Shown: positions 17,141 through 25,855, counted from the first letter of the stretch. The stretch is DNA of 64,000 bases from Pectobacterium colocasium (GCF_020181655.1 NZ_CP084032.1:1798001-1862000); one strand, 5' to 3'. Made by a program: numbers and translations. Notes: generated by a model from the sequence alone, not told the origin.

Positions 17141-17944
17141 TTAACGTGTAAATGAAATAACCAGACGATTGAACTTGATATTAAATTTGCTAGACCTGAT
17201 GTTTAACCATCTGATGAGGACATGACAGACCAGTGTTGATAACAAATAGATATCCCATAGATCATCATTTTTAAAATCAAAAAGGAAAATAATAAATGAA
17301 ACGGCAGAGATAATATTAGTTACGATAAAGGTAACAGGGAAAAAGCTTGGGACGGGCATAGCAGAATTATAGGCACTAGCAGTAAATCTTACTATAGGTC
17401 GAATAAACAAAAGCAGAGTCAATGTCGTTAATCCGAAGACAATAAAACATTTTTCCGGCACGTTTACATGCCGTTCTTTGGTGGTTTCATTAACGATCAG
17501 TGCATCATGAAATGATGCATAGGAATGATGGTCATGATAGCCATTGAATTCGTATTTTTTAATACGATGCGATTCACGGAACGGTAGCCCATGCGCGGAA
17601 ATTTGTGTCTCATCCCCAGCATCTGTTTTTACCCAGATAGTGTCATTATTCGGGTTGTAGCTGATGACCGTGCCTGAGAGCGTTTCCTGAAACGTATATG
17701 CACGACCGCAAAATTCAAATTTTTCAGTAGTGATTTTCTCTTCCCACTGTTGGCGGATCCAGATTCTGGAATCTGCGTCTTCTTTCCTATTTTTGTTGTA
17801 GGCAAAAAAAGCCCAGATGAGCAGGGGAGCACTGATAGGTAGCCAGAGCCACCAAAGCTGAATTGCACCTGCCATAAAAAGCCAGTCGATAAACACAGGA
17901 AGCAATACGCCGATCCAGAAACGTCTCATGAATAAAAGGCTCAT
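17141..17944 (-). CDS. Membrane protein, cluster with lipoproteins
   Basis: 267 residues. Two N-terminal hydrophobic segments (about 8-25 and 28-47), a soluble middle domain (50-160) with a small beta barrel-like region (FEFCGRAYTFQETLSGTV), and three C-terminal segments (about 166-188, 200-225, 230-248). I know no named family. It is the first gene of the minus-strand cluster, preceded by AAGGA and, further up, by the palindrome-rich region 18141-18215. Confidence 0.6.
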   Translation of the reverse strand: MSLLFMRRFWIGVLLPVFIDWLFMAGAIQLWWLWLPISAPLLIWAFFAYNKNRKEDADSRIWIRQQWEEKITTEKFEFCGRAYTFQETLSGTVISYNPNNDTIWVKTDAGDETQISAHGLPFRESHRIKKYEFNGYHDHHSYASFHDALIVNETTKERHVNVPEKCFIVFGLTTLTLLLFIRPIVRFTASAYNSAMPVPSFFPVTFIVTNIISAVSFIIFLFDFKNDDLWDIYLLSTLVCHVLIRWLNIRSSKFNIKFNRLVISFTR

Positions 17945-18262
17945 ACAAATTCCTTAATAGCTGAGTGAAAGTCATATTCGATGTATGAAGAGGTCAGGAA
18001 CTATGTATGAGACGAAATTTGTCATTGCTGAACCTATATCGTTAGTTGAATAAGTAAATAGACCAGTTAAATCAGTCTATTATGGGAAAAGGAACAGCTA
18101 CATTTTGAACAGTTGTGATCAAACAAAGCAAATCGCTTATAACGATCGATGGTTTACTTGTGATAGATAAAAGCTATCATAAATTAAATATAGATCGGTA
18201 TTAACGATCGTTAATCTTGTGTTTTTTGTATGAAGAAAGGCTTGCTGGACGGCTTCTCAGCC
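17945..18262. other. Palindrome-rich control region
   Basis: Holds TGATAG-N7-CTATCA at 18161-18179, a GATCGAT box at 18144-18150 and the 16-base perfect palindrome ATTAACGATCGTTAAT at 18200-18215. No gene seen. Confidence 0.55.
18141..18215. promoter_or_regulatory. Candidate operator or origin cluster
   Basis: Three palindromic boxes within 75 bases between the relaxase 3' end and the membrane-protein gene. The TGATAG-N7-CTATCA box recurs twice at 50664-50757 beside another lipoprotein cluster, with the same seven-base spacer. A shared DNA-binding protein is the simplest explanation. Confidence 0.5.
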
Positions 18263-19645
18263 CTACATTTGGAATGATGATGGGTGTGATTTTTGCGGAG
18301 TTTGGATGGTGGTTTTTGGTGTTGCCGTAATTTCTATCATCTTCACGCCAGTGATGGTGTTGTGTTTGTCTGGGCGTTTGAGTGTCGGGATTTTGAGTTT
18401 TTTCAACATGCCAATGATGATGTTGAGGTAGGGAATGGTTTCTAACCATCTGAAGCTGGTCTGAATCATAGAGAGGGTCTTTCTGTGGTGAGCTTCTTTT
18501 GCCGCTTCGGTTGAATGTGCTTCTTTAGCATCTGCACCAGCTTCTTTTGCCGCTTCGGTTGCATACACTTCTTTGTTACTTGCAACAGCTTCATTGTGAA
18601 GCGTTGTAGGATAATTGATAGCGTATTCGTCCTGACCGCCGTCTTTGTTGGGGGTAAGCGTTTCGGCGGGGCTGTTAACGTCTTCTTTGATGATTTCAGG
18701 GGTATCTATAGCATTGGTCATATCAAGAGCTTCGCTAACCGATGCCTTACTGACTGAGGGCATTTTCAGTTCAAACAGGAAAGCATTGTCGCGTTCCGGC
18801 TGGTAATCGAGCCTGTTTTGTAAGGCAGACCAGGAATAACACTTACCTAACTGCGAAGCTTTGAAAGCAATCCCGTGGTATTCGAATGAAAACCCATTCA
18901 TCTTTCCGGTAGAAGCGATATTCGGGACTGCCCTGATGTTTCGTGCCACAAGCTGTGTCACAAACTCAGTCATTGATGGTTTACCGGCAAGCAATTCTTC
19001 CAGGGCTTCCTGGATTACCGATTTGGGCGATAGCTCTTCTTTATACTTCTCCATCATCGCTTCGTTACGCGACAGCTTTTTAGGCTTTGGTTTTGCGCCC
19101 ATCGGTTTCTGGGGCGGGGATTTTCTGGATAGCGAAGGAGGGAAGGGCGAAGCTGGGGATGGTGATGCTACCAATTCTGGCCCTTTGGTTCTTAGTGAAT
19201 AGTCGCGTTCAAGCTGCTGAATGATACGTGTGCTGATGAGATTTTCGTTTTTACCCAAGTAAAGGCTTCCATTGGTGAGATTGATACGACTGGCAATAAT
19301 GTGGATGTGTTGGCCTTCAGTGTCGTCATGCAACACATAGCATCTCAGGTGCGTTTCAGAGAAGCCCATTCGTGACATGTAATCATCAGCAATCTCTGAC
19401 CATTGAGCATCTGTCAGCGCTTCGTTCTTCGGTAATCGAAGCGAATTATGCCATACGGGTTTAGCCACATCCGGGCGAAGCGTTTTTGTGGTATTGAATT
19501 CAGCGATCAGATCTCCGGCTATATCCCCCAGCATGTTCCCACCAATTACTATCGGATCTTTTCTATGGTGAGAGCCTGGCTTTAATGCGTAGAGAACAAC
19601 ACCAGCGAAACCCTTACCCCTGCGGATTTTTTGCATTCCCTTCAT
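18263..19645 (-). CDS. MOBP-type relaxase
   Basis: 460 residues from the ATG at 19645, which has GGAG upstream. The N-terminus MKGMQKIRRGKGFAGVVLYA is typical of MobA/VirD2-like relaxases of the MOBP class. The metal-binding HxH motif is at GQHIHIIASRI, some 120 residues in. This enzyme nicks oriT and stays covalently attached to the strand via a Tyr; which Tyr I cannot decide. The C-terminal half is low-complexity (Ala/Glu/Lys repeats such as EAAKEAGADAKEA) and ends in a His/Pro/Thr-rich tail, with no primase or helicase domain. It overlaps the MobC-like gene by 32 bases. Confidence 0.8.
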   Translation of the reverse strand: MKGMQKIRRGKGFAGVVLYALKPGSHHRKDPIVIGGNMLGDIAGDLIAEFNTTKTLRPDVAKPVWHNSLRLPKNEALTDAQWSEIADDYMSRMGFSETHLRCYVLHDDTEGQHIHIIASRINLTNGSLYLGKNENLISTRIIQQLERDYSLRTKGPELVASPSPASPFPPSLSRKSPPQKPMGAKPKPKKLSRNEAMMEKYKEELSPKSVIQEALEELLAGKPSMTEFVTQLVARNIRAVPNIASTGKMNGFSFEYHGIAFKASQLGKCYSWSALQNRLDYQPERDNAFLFELKMPSVSKASVSEALDMTNAIDTPEIIKEDVNSPAETLTPNKDGGQDEYAINYPTTLHNEAVASNKEVYATEAAKEAGADAKEAHSTEAAKEAHHRKTLSMIQTSFRWLETIPYLNIIIGMLKKLKIPTLKRPDKHNTITGVKMIEITATPKTTIQTPQKSHPSSFQM

Positions 19646-19991
19646 GGGAAGCACTCCACATATTATCAGTAAGTAAGTGCTGGCGAAGCTCTGAGATCTG
19701 ACGCCTCACTGCAAAGAGTTCCGTTTGTGAGAGTGGGCTGTCATTACCTTTGTTGTCCAGATGAACGACAAGCCTGTTTAACTTCTGCGAAATCTCACCA
19801 AGGGTTTTCCATGCTTCGAGATTAATCGATGGAATAACCGAGGGGAGGTTATGCAGAAACGCCATCCGCAGCCATTCACCTTTGCGATGACTGCCACGCC
19901 TTTCATTCAGAAGCGACAACTCTTCATTATTTAATCTGACACTGACGCAATGGCTGCGAAGGATATTATTAAAAGTATTATTTTCGATCAT
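19614..19991 (-). CDS. MobC-like relaxosome accessory protein
   Basis: 125 residues. The N-terminal CVSVRLNNEELSLLNERR is a ribbon-helix-helix start, followed by a C-terminal helical region (EISQKLNRLVVHLDNK) typical of MobC/NikA-like proteins that bind oriT and help the relaxase melt it. Strong AAGGAG ribosome site. It is encoded immediately upstream of and overlapping the relaxase; the candidate oriT lies directly upstream. Confidence 0.75.
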   Translation of the reverse strand: MIENNTFNNILRSHCVSVRLNNEELSLLNERRGSHRKGEWLRMAFLHNLPSVIPSINLEAWKTLGEISQKLNRLVVHLDNKGNDSPLSQTELFAVRRQISELRQHLLTDNMWSASHEGNAKNPQG

Positions 19992-20089
19992 ATGAACTCC
20001 TTTTCATATAATTAAATCAAAGCATATTCCTTATGCTTAGACTTACTTATATGGCAGAAGCTAACAATGTCAATGCATGGTGTTGATTT

Positions 20090-20185
20090 TGCTTTTAATT
20101 TTTTTCAACCGAAGGGCGAAAAAAACAAGGGAGAACTCGGAGAAGCCAGCGTAGCGCTTCGGAGAGTTAGCCCTTGTTTAATTAT
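20090..20185. other. Candidate oriT of the MOBP module
   Basis: Upstream of the divergent mob genes, a long imperfect hairpin spans 20124-20178: AACAAGGG and AACTC on one arm, GAGTT and CCCTTGTT on the other, with GAAGC/GCTTC inside. It is preceded by GAAGGGCGAAAAA. Hairpin next to MobC/relaxase genes is the usual oriT layout. The nic position is not identified. Confidence 0.5.
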
Positions 20186-20274
20186 ATTATGTTTGTTTCG
20201 TGAAAATATTTGCTTTTAATTTCTTCTCGTGATACGTACATATGTGGGGTCAATTAAGCTAAATGAGGTAATTT

Positions 20275-20505
20275 ATGAATAATGATATAAGATGGGCTGT
20301 GGGTTTTTTGGTCGGTTTTTTTATTCTTTTTGTCTATATAATATTAGGTTTCTTTTATTTTAATTTTAATATTTTGGCTCAAGTTGGTGATAGTCCCAAT
20401 GGATTACAGATAATATGGTTTGGTGCTATAACCCTTTTTTGTATTTTAGGCCCGATATATATTCCCTATTCAATTTCATTACTCATTAAAAATTATAAAA
20501 AATGA
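20275..20505 (+). CDS. Small two-segment membrane protein
   Basis: 76 residues with two hydrophobic segments (about 7-33 and 44-70) linked by a short polar loop. GAGG lies ten bases before the ATG. It is encoded next to the mob region; entry exclusion or mating-pair roles are common for such proteins, but nothing here shows it. Unrecognised. Confidence 0.5.
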   Translation: MNNDIRWAVGFLVGFFILFVYIILGFFYFNFNILAQVGDSPNGLQIIWFGAITLFCILGPIYIPYSISLLIKNYKK

Positions 20506-20538
20506 GATACACTCAGATAGGACATAGTAATCTGATTG

Positions 20539-21078
20539 TTATTTTACTATTTTTTTTCTTTCATCATAAAAATCTTTAAAAGAAAAAAATAATTTTATTG
20601 AGGCGAAAGCGACAAATATTTCTAATATGAAAAATGAAGATATGCGTATTAATTCATTTTTCATAAGTGAATTGAAAGAAATTTCAAATACATTAAACAC
20701 CACTAAAACAGCTGTTACTAACGCTGAGAATATAGTAACCATATCTGCCATTTTTCTCAAGTAATTTATGTTGGATGGAGATTTTTTGTTAATTACTCGA
20801 TAAAAAAACCATGCATAATAAATTGGAATTAAAACTATAACGTCATAAGGTTTTCTTTCAAAGAAAAGACTTGCTAAAAATAAAAAAAATATTAATGTGA
20901 GTGGAAGGCCGAATTCATGGAATATAGAAATTTTCGTGTATTTTTTACACTCCATCTCTTGGTTTTCTTTTTCTGTGAGGCTTGTTTCTCCAATTATATC
21001 TTTTAAGTCAATTTCTCCAGTTAATAATATTTTTATTTTCTTGTCTTTAATTGTTTTGTTTTCAATTTTTTCTGACAT
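20539..21078 (-). CDS. Four-segment membrane protein
   Basis: 179 residues from the ATG at 21078 (GAGAGA upstream), preferred to a TTG at 21108 that would overlap the upstream gene. A polar N-terminus (about 45 residues) is followed by hydrophobic segments near 48-63, 66-84, 110-130 and 140-160 and a basic tail. Codon use is very AT-rich, like its neighbours up to 23.5 kb. Probably cotranscribed with the zinc-ribbon gene just upstream. Function unknown. Confidence 0.5.
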   Translation of the reverse strand: MSEKIENKTIKDKKIKILLTGEIDLKDIIGETSLTEKENQEMECKKYTKISIFHEFGLPLTLIFFLFLASLFFERKPYDVIVLIPIYYAWFFYRVINKKSPSNINYLRKMADMVTIFSALVTAVLVVFNVFEISFNSLMKNELIRISSFFILEIFVAFASIKLFFSFKDFYDERKKIVK

Positions 21079-21101
21079 TATTATCTCTCGATTAATTAAT
21101 A

Positions 21102-21338
21102 TTAACAAATAAAAGAAACTTCAGGATATGCACCTTGCTGCAATCTGCATCCTGGGCACCAAGATTGAACTATATAACGACCATCTCCCATGTTTCTCAT
21201 ACCAAAGTCCTGATGACGATAAAAAACATGCGAACCATTCTTACATGAACAAGAAGGACAACTTTTATAGTATTCATTACCAACCTCTGCAATTACGGAT
21301 TCATGCAGAGAGTTCTGACAAGCAGGACACATATCCAT
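21102..21338 (-). CDS. Small zinc-ribbon protein
   Basis: 78 residues with three Cys pairs: CPAC near the start, CPSCSC near 33-38 and CPGC near 61-64, so one or two zinc ribbons are likely. GAGAGG precedes the ATG. It lies 23 bases upstream of the membrane-protein gene on the same strand. No catalytic motif; a binding or regulatory role is guessed. Confidence 0.5.
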   Translation of the reverse strand: MDMCPACQNSLHESVIAEVGNEYYKSCPSCSCKNGSHVFYRHQDFGMRNMGDGRYIVQSWCPGCRLQQGAYPEVSFIC

Positions 21339-21619
21339 AGAAATAACCTCTCATCAAGATAGTTAGCTTTGAAATAGTTATTCTGTTATCTAATTTGGTT
21401 TTTTACTTAATGGGCCAAGCAACGAAAACATGCTACAAAAAATTGGGAAAACAAGGGGGGGTGATCATGTTCACTAAAGTAAATAATTAGCTTTCTATTT
21501 TTATTAATTATTTGAAATGCTAGTGGTTAGCACTAGATAAATTTCAATCATTAGTATATAAAACAATAATAAAAATGTAGTTTTTTGTTTTTTTGATCTG
21601 ATTAAAAAGGATGTTTTAA

Positions 21620-22921
21620 TTGAAAATTGAAGATGTCTTTGGAGTTAGTGGAAAGCAGGTTGCTAGTTACTTGGAAAGAGAGAATGTGGATAGTAGATTT
21701 ATAGATGCATTAAGAACCGACAAGCAAATAATAGTATATGGTGCATCTAAGCAAGGTAAAACAGCACTTGTAAAAAAATATATAAACTATGATGATAATA
21801 TACTTATCAGCCTTTCCCCTAAAACTGAATTAAAGGATATTTATCAGTCTATTTTGAGGAAGTCTGGTGTAATCCTTAGAACTTCTTATTCTGAGGGGAC
21901 TGGAGATAAATCAAAAGTCAGCACTAAAGCAACGATTAAAGGGGCTGTTGCTATGGTGCTTAAAGGAGAAGTAAATTTAGGATACGATAAAGAAAAAAGC
22001 AAAAACATAAGTGAGCAATATGATGAAATTGAATTTAATTTGCAATTACCTGATGATGTGGCGGATCTGATACATCGTGTTGGAAATAAAAAGATTGTTA
22101 TATTAGAAAATTTCCATTACTTACCAGAAGAACTACAGCGTTCATTTGCATTCGATCTCCGAACATTTCAGGATCTGAGAATAAGATTTATAATATTAGG
22201 GGTTTGGAAAGAGGCGAATAGACTTGCTCAATTTAATGGAGAGCTACTTGATAGAGTTTCTGAAATTCCTGTAGAACCTTGGTCTGAGGATGATTTCAGA
22301 TTAATTTGTAGAAAAGGAGAAAGTATCTTAAATATTACATTCTCTTCTGTGATTTTAAATGAGTGTATTGAAAATGCTTTTTCTAGTGTTGGTGTTTTTC
22401 AAGAGTTGTTAAAAAACACATGTATCGAAAATGGAGTTAATAATAAAAAAACAGAAAATTTCTTTATTGATGATATAAAAGCATTTAAACGGGCTATTGT
22501 GTTAAAAACTGAAGAGTATTCAGGGAGGCACTATCGAAATTTAGAATCTATCGCATCAGGTAATGGTTCATCGATTGCTAAAGACGCACCTTTACCTTAT
22601 TTTCTTCATTACTATATTGTCATGCATATATTGAAGTTGGGTTTTCATGGTGTAAATGGGGGGATAAGTAAGGAAAATTTACTTCATAGTATAAAACAAA
22701 TACATCATAGAAGGGATGAATTAAAAGGGTCACAACTTATATTTGTCCTTAAAGGGTTAGCTGAATTACAAGCTAATAAAGGTATTAATCCACCTGTGAT
22801 TGCATATGACTCGAACTCAAGACAACTTAAGATAGTTGACTCCACGCTCTACTTCTTCTTAAAAAATGCAGACTTAGAAGAAATAAAATCTGAGATAATA
22901 TGTCCTATGGATGGATTTTGA
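21620..22921 (+). CDS. AAA/STAND-type ATPase, putative defence gene
   Basis: 433 residues from TTG (AAGGA upstream; no in-frame ATG nearby). Walker A is GASKQGKT (41-48), Walker B is KIVILENFHY (near 154-163) and a sensor-like strand IRFIILGVW follows near 191-199. The C-terminal 170 residues are helical and could be a winged-helix or effector-linked region. This is the layout of small ATPases that pair with an effector in phage-defence modules. The next gene encodes a HEPN-like protein 98 bases downstream on the same strand, a pairing seen in several defence systems. No name assigned. Confidence 0.65.
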   Translation: MKIEDVFGVSGKQVASYLERENVDSRFIDALRTDKQIIVYGASKQGKTALVKKYINYDDNILISLSPKTELKDIYQSILRKSGVILRTSYSEGTGDKSKVSTKATIKGAVAMVLKGEVNLGYDKEKSKNISEQYDEIEFNLQLPDDVADLIHRVGNKKIVILENFHYLPEELQRSFAFDLRTFQDLRIRFIILGVWKEANRLAQFNGELLDRVSEIPVEPWSEDDFRLICRKGESILNITFSSVILNECIENAFSSVGVFQELLKNTCIENGVNNKKTENFFIDDIKAFKRAIVLKTEEYSGRHYRNLESIASGNGSSIAKDAPLPYFLHYYIVMHILKLGFHGVNGGISKENLLHSIKQIHHRRDELKGSQLIFVLKGLAELQANKGINPPVIAYDSNSRQLKIVDSTLYFFLKNADLEEIKSEIICPMDGF

Positions 22922-23019
22922 ATTTATATAATTTATCATGTTAATAAATTTAATTTTTCTTAAAAAAGATACGATGAATTAATTATTATGGCCAAATTTA
23001 TGTTTCTACAAGAGGGGTT

Positions 23020-23553
23020 ATGGATCGAGAAAAAATAAGGGGTATTAAAAATTCCATGATGTGTTTGACTACTTTCTCTAGGTCAATTCATATTTTTTTC
23101 TCTTTATATGAAAGGCTTGATTTCTTAGACTATAATTCAGGTGATTTATTTCCGTTCCGAAGTGTCTGTAATGCCTTGATCGGTGATGCTGCAATAAACT
23201 GGTGTAGGGTTTTTGGTTCTGATATTGAAGAAACACATTGGAAAAATATTACAGATGACCATACTGGTTTTCGTAGTTTGTTATTTTCTGAAATTAGAAT
23301 GACTGAAAGTCAATTTAAATTATATTGGAAAGAAATGACTGCTTTTAGAAACAATGTAATAGCACATTTTAATTCAGAGCATTTTTCTAAAGGTAGTACT
23401 CCTGAATTTGATACTGCCATAGTGTCCGCATCTGTTGCTCATGAATATTTTAGAAAGAGTTTACCTTCAAATGTAAATTATACCGGTCCAACTGATTTGA
23501 TTAGTTATGGGAGAGAATCTGCGAATGCTGTCATAGGAAAATTAAATATATAA
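23020..23553 (+). CDS. HEPN-like protein, putative RNase
   Basis: 177 residues, all-helical by composition. R110-N-N-V-I-A-H116 is the Rx4-6H signature of HEPN ribonucleases, with Asn in the second position as in many active members. AbiU2/AbiV-type proteins have a similar look. GAGGGG precedes the ATG. Located directly after the AAA ATPase, so the pair may form a two-component abortive-infection or toxin system. Inference; RNase activity is not shown. Confidence 0.6.
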   Translation: MDREKIRGIKNSMMCLTTFSRSIHIFFSLYERLDFLDYNSGDLFPFRSVCNALIGDAAINWCRVFGSDIEETHWKNITDDHTGFRSLLFSEIRMTESQFKLYWKEMTAFRNNVIAHFNSEHFSKGSTPEFDTAIVSASVAHEYFRKSLPSNVNYTGPTDLISYGRESANAVIGKLNI

Positions 23554-23633
23554 AGTTAAAGCTCGGATTTGAAAATATTAAAATATCTTATTCCAAATCC
23601 GACTGAAAAAGTATGTGCATTAATCTCGTATTA

Positions 23634-23807
23634 TTATTGAACAGTTCCTTGAGAATGAAAGTCCTGATATAACCAGTCGAGTCTTTCCCAGAGGATGAAC
23701 GTCAAAATCTCTTTGGCTTGAGGATTCTTGGTTTCGATAACAGCGTAGAGCAACGCTCTGCACTGATCGATGATTTCTTCCTGCTCTAAAGGTGTGTTAT
23801 CGAACAT
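23634..23807 (-). CDS. Small hypothetical protein of plasmid type
   Basis: 57 residues from the ATG at 23807; a longer frame lacks a ribosome site. Acidic and Leu/Gln-rich, helical throughout, with conserved-looking IDQCRALLYAVIE and ILWERLDWLYQDF. Proteins of this type accompany plasmid genes, but I do not recall a function. Confidence 0.4.
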   Translation of the reverse strand: MFDNTPLEQEEIIDQCRALLYAVIETKNPQAKEILTFILWERLDWLYQDFHSQGTVQ

Positions 23808-24006
23808 AGCCCACCCCCATAGTATCTTTCCGGAAGCGATTATAATAACGCTTAACGTGTTTAAGGTGCTTATCAATAAGGGAATTGCTAGACTTGCTAA
23901 TAGCCATGGCGTTAGTTCCTCTAACGGTGTGGTTAGCCCCTGCCTGGTAGTCGCATACCTTTCAGGGGCGAAACTGGTGATGAGTGTAATGTGCCTTTGT
24001 GATAGT

Positions 24007-24048
24007 GTACGTACCTATAAAATTCATCATAGTTAAAAAGGTACGTAC
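24007..24048. promoter_or_regulatory. Operator of the RHH gene
   Basis: GTACGTACC at 24007-24015 and its exact complement GGTACGTAC at 24040-24048 flank 24 bases and end right at the ATG (24049). An inverted repeat around the promoter of a ribbon-helix-helix gene is the classic sign of autorepression. Confidence 0.65.
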
Positions 24049-24243
24049 ATGTCAACGATAAAACGCGATACGAAAAAATCTTCATCAACAGGTAAATCAC
24101 CGACTTTCCAGATACGCATCTCGCCTGAACTCCGAGAGCAGCTTGATGAGGTAGTTGCAAAAGAAGGTGTCAGTCTCGGAAACTGGTTCAAAGAGCTTGC
24201 TCGTCAGGAATTGAGAAAGCAGGGGATTGAGCCGAAGGGATGA
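24049..24243 (+). CDS. Ribbon-helix-helix DNA-binding protein
   Basis: 64 residues. A basic N-terminus, then a strand TFQIRISPEL and helix-turn-helix-like EQLDEVVAKEGVSLGNWFKEL, the Arc/CopG ribbon-helix-helix fold. It probably binds the inverted repeat overlapping its own start. The DUF6998-like nuclease-fold gene begins 67 bases downstream; the order repressor-effector recalls toxin-antitoxin or restriction-control pairs. Confidence 0.7.
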   Translation: MSTIKRDTKKSSSTGKSPTFQIRISPELREQLDEVVAKEGVSLGNWFKELARQELRKQGIEPKG

Positions 24244-24310
24244 ATGGGCCTTCTCTCCCTTTCCTGGTCTTGCCCAAAAACTAGCAAAACCTATCTCACA
24301 GGAAATGTAA

Positions 24311-24763
24311 GTGAACGATGAAGTCGAAGAGCTCTTGGTTGCAGCAATAGACTTGGCAGCGAAATACAAAAAACTTACAGGTAAGCCGCTCGGAATAACT
24401 GGTGAAGTAGCAGAGTTTTATGCCGCTAAGCTATTAGGTTTGAAGCTAATGGAAGCACGTAGTGCTGGCTATGACGCTATTGGCTCTGAGGCTCGTAAAA
24501 TCCAAATCAAAGGCCGTTCTCTTGCTGATAGTTCAAAACCGGGGCAAAGGGTGGGAGCTATCAGGTTAGAGCATGAGTGGGATTCTGTGATTTTGGTATT
24601 GATGGATGATGTATTCACTGTCAAAGAGATGTGGGAAGCCTACCGCCCTGAAGTCACATACGCATTACTCGCACCTGGTTCTAAATCTCGTAATGAACGA
24701 GGCTCGTTATCTGTCAGTAAATTTAAGCAGATTGGCCGGAAGGTTTGGTCAGGATATTTTTAG
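24311..24763 (+). CDS. DUF6998-like protein with a PD-(D/E)xK-like core
   Basis: 150 residues from GTG (AGGA upstream). GEVAEFYAAKLL (E32, E35) forms the first helix, GYDAIG gives D55, and KIQIKGR gives Q65-x-K67, the layout of Mrr/endonuclease-like folds in which Glu is replaced by Gln. After this come LEHEWDSVILVLMDD and a C-terminal KVWSGYF. I associate this with DUF6998. Partner of the RHH protein upstream. DNA-binding or nicking activity is inferred. Confidence 0.55.
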   Translation: MNDEVEELLVAAIDLAAKYKKLTGKPLGITGEVAEFYAAKLLGLKLMEARSAGYDAIGSEARKIQIKGRSLADSSKPGQRVGAIRLEHEWDSVILVLMDDVFTVKEMWEAYRPEVTYALLAPGSKSRNERGSLSVSKFKQIGRKVWSGYF

Positions 24764-24819
24764 TAGGTATGAATTATTATGGGGGAAGAAGATACCACTG
24801 AGTTATTTAAAGTTAATTA

Positions 24820-24844
24820 AATTATAGTGCTATGCACTATAATT
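24820..24844. repeat. Perfect 11-bp inverted repeat
   Basis: AATTATAGTGC and its complement with a three-base loop, 57 bases after the DUF6998-like stop. No U-run follows, so it may be a protein-binding site or an mRNA-stabilising 3' hairpin. Confidence 0.45.
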
Positions 24845-25027
24845 GTGATTTATAATAGGTTTGGATTAAATAAAATTTTCTTATGAATAGCCATGTTATC
24901 AATACTCAGAGTTTTCTACATTTCCAGTAGGTGGTAATTAACATGATTAAATTATAAGATTTTTATTGCATTGCTAAATGTATACTAATTCTTATTATAG
25001 CCATTTCATTTTATCTTAATAATCTAA

Positions 25028-25050
25028 GCCAGTAGAAATATATCACTGGC
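25028..25050. terminator. Weak convergent hairpin
   Basis: GCCAGT pairs with ACTGGC over 11 bases, followed by TGTTTTAAA on the plus strand. It lies between the DUF6998-like gene and the end of the minus-strand operon. Confidence 0.35.
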
Positions 25051-25071
25051 TGTTTTAAACGAAGGTTACCA

Positions 25072-25590
25072 CTATTGAATTTTACGTAATGGAAATTTTT
25101 TCCTAGGCCTACTGAGCCATTTTGACCACGGTATATCTCTACCTGGATATGCAGGGTCTTTTATTTTCCAGTAGCTATCAATCCATTCCCGAATAAATTT
25201 TTCGACACTCAAAGAGAGTTGTGTATCGACAATTGTTATATTAAACCAGTAATAAATAGCAACATCACTGCCTTCAAATACTGAAGGGAAAATATACACA
25301 CATCCGAAGCATGTAAGTTCATCAGGATCTAATATTATATAGGAAAAACCAATTCTATTCTTAAAATCTTCATAATCCTCTTCTATATAATTCAAGTTGT
25401 CCTCAGCACTATTGATGTCTTCCGGCCAGCTATCGGAAAAAATATCACTCAATATTGATTTACTTTTCATCACTGCATCATAATCTAGGTCGGAATATTC
25501 CGGAGTTAGGGGGCGGAGAATAAAACCATTACCTTTAACAATCAAGGGGACATCAAAATCATCAGGAACTATTTTATTATATATAATCAT
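25072..25590 (-). CDS. GNAT-like acetyltransferase, last gene of the polyamine operon
   Basis: 172 residues from the ATG at 25590, with GAGA upstream; an upstream frame extension would overlap the preceding gene. FILRPLTPEYSD is the usual GNAT opening strand and helix. Strand pairs FSYIILDPDELTCFGCVYIFP and DVAIYYWFN follow (given as regions near 95-130), then a C-terminal helix with Trp residues. It could acetylate an amine of the product for self-protection or tailoring. The assignment rests on fold pattern only. Confidence 0.5.
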   Translation of the reverse strand: MIIYNKIVPDDFDVPLIVKGNGFILRPLTPEYSDLDYDAVMKSKSILSDIFSDSWPEDINSAEDNLNYIEEDYEDFKNRIGFSYIILDPDELTCFGCVYIFPSVFEGSDVAIYYWFNITIVDTQLSLSVEKFIREWIDSYWKIKDPAYPGRDIPWSKWLSRPRKKFPLRKIQ

Positions 25591-25594
25591 GATT

Positions 25595-25840
25595 TTATCT
25601 CTTTCTTTTGAATTTAAGGCCATGATAATCATGGTTTTCTATATTTGTTAAAGTAGGGCGTTGAGGTTGAGAATAAGAGTGGAAAGCTAAAAGAAAACAA
25701 TTTTTACAGATATCTAGACTGTAATCTATATTTCCCTCTTTATGTTGGAATGTGAATATACCTGATGAGTTATCCCCATCTGTATTGATTTTCTGCATCT
25801 TTCCGCATTTATCACATTTACAGACACTTATAATCATCAC
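25595..25840 (-). CDS. Small zinc-ribbon protein in the polyamine operon
   Basis: 81 residues with CKCDKCGK near the N-terminus and CKNC near residue 46, a four-Cys zinc site, and a basic C-terminal tail. Gap of 15 bases to the ATP-grasp gene upstream and 4 bases to the acetyltransferase gene. Role unknown; could be a carrier, chaperone or regulator for the pathway. Confidence 0.5.
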   Translation of the reverse strand: MMIISVCKCDKCGKMQKINTDGDNSSGIFTFQHKEGNIDYSLDICKNCFLLAFHSYSQPQRPTLTNIENHDYHGLKFKRKR

Positions 25841-25855
25841 GAATTCTCCATAACC

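Larger units (their letters stand above)
24764..25071. other. Intergenic region with perfect palindrome
   Basis: Holds the inverted repeat at 24820-24844 and the weak hairpin at 25028-25050 that may end the biosynthetic operon from the minus strand. No gene seen. Confidence 0.5.

Noticed and set aside
17629..18449. Overlapping frames on the minus strand at the relaxase 3' end and in the membrane-protein gene
   Set aside because: Shadows of the real genes in other frames.
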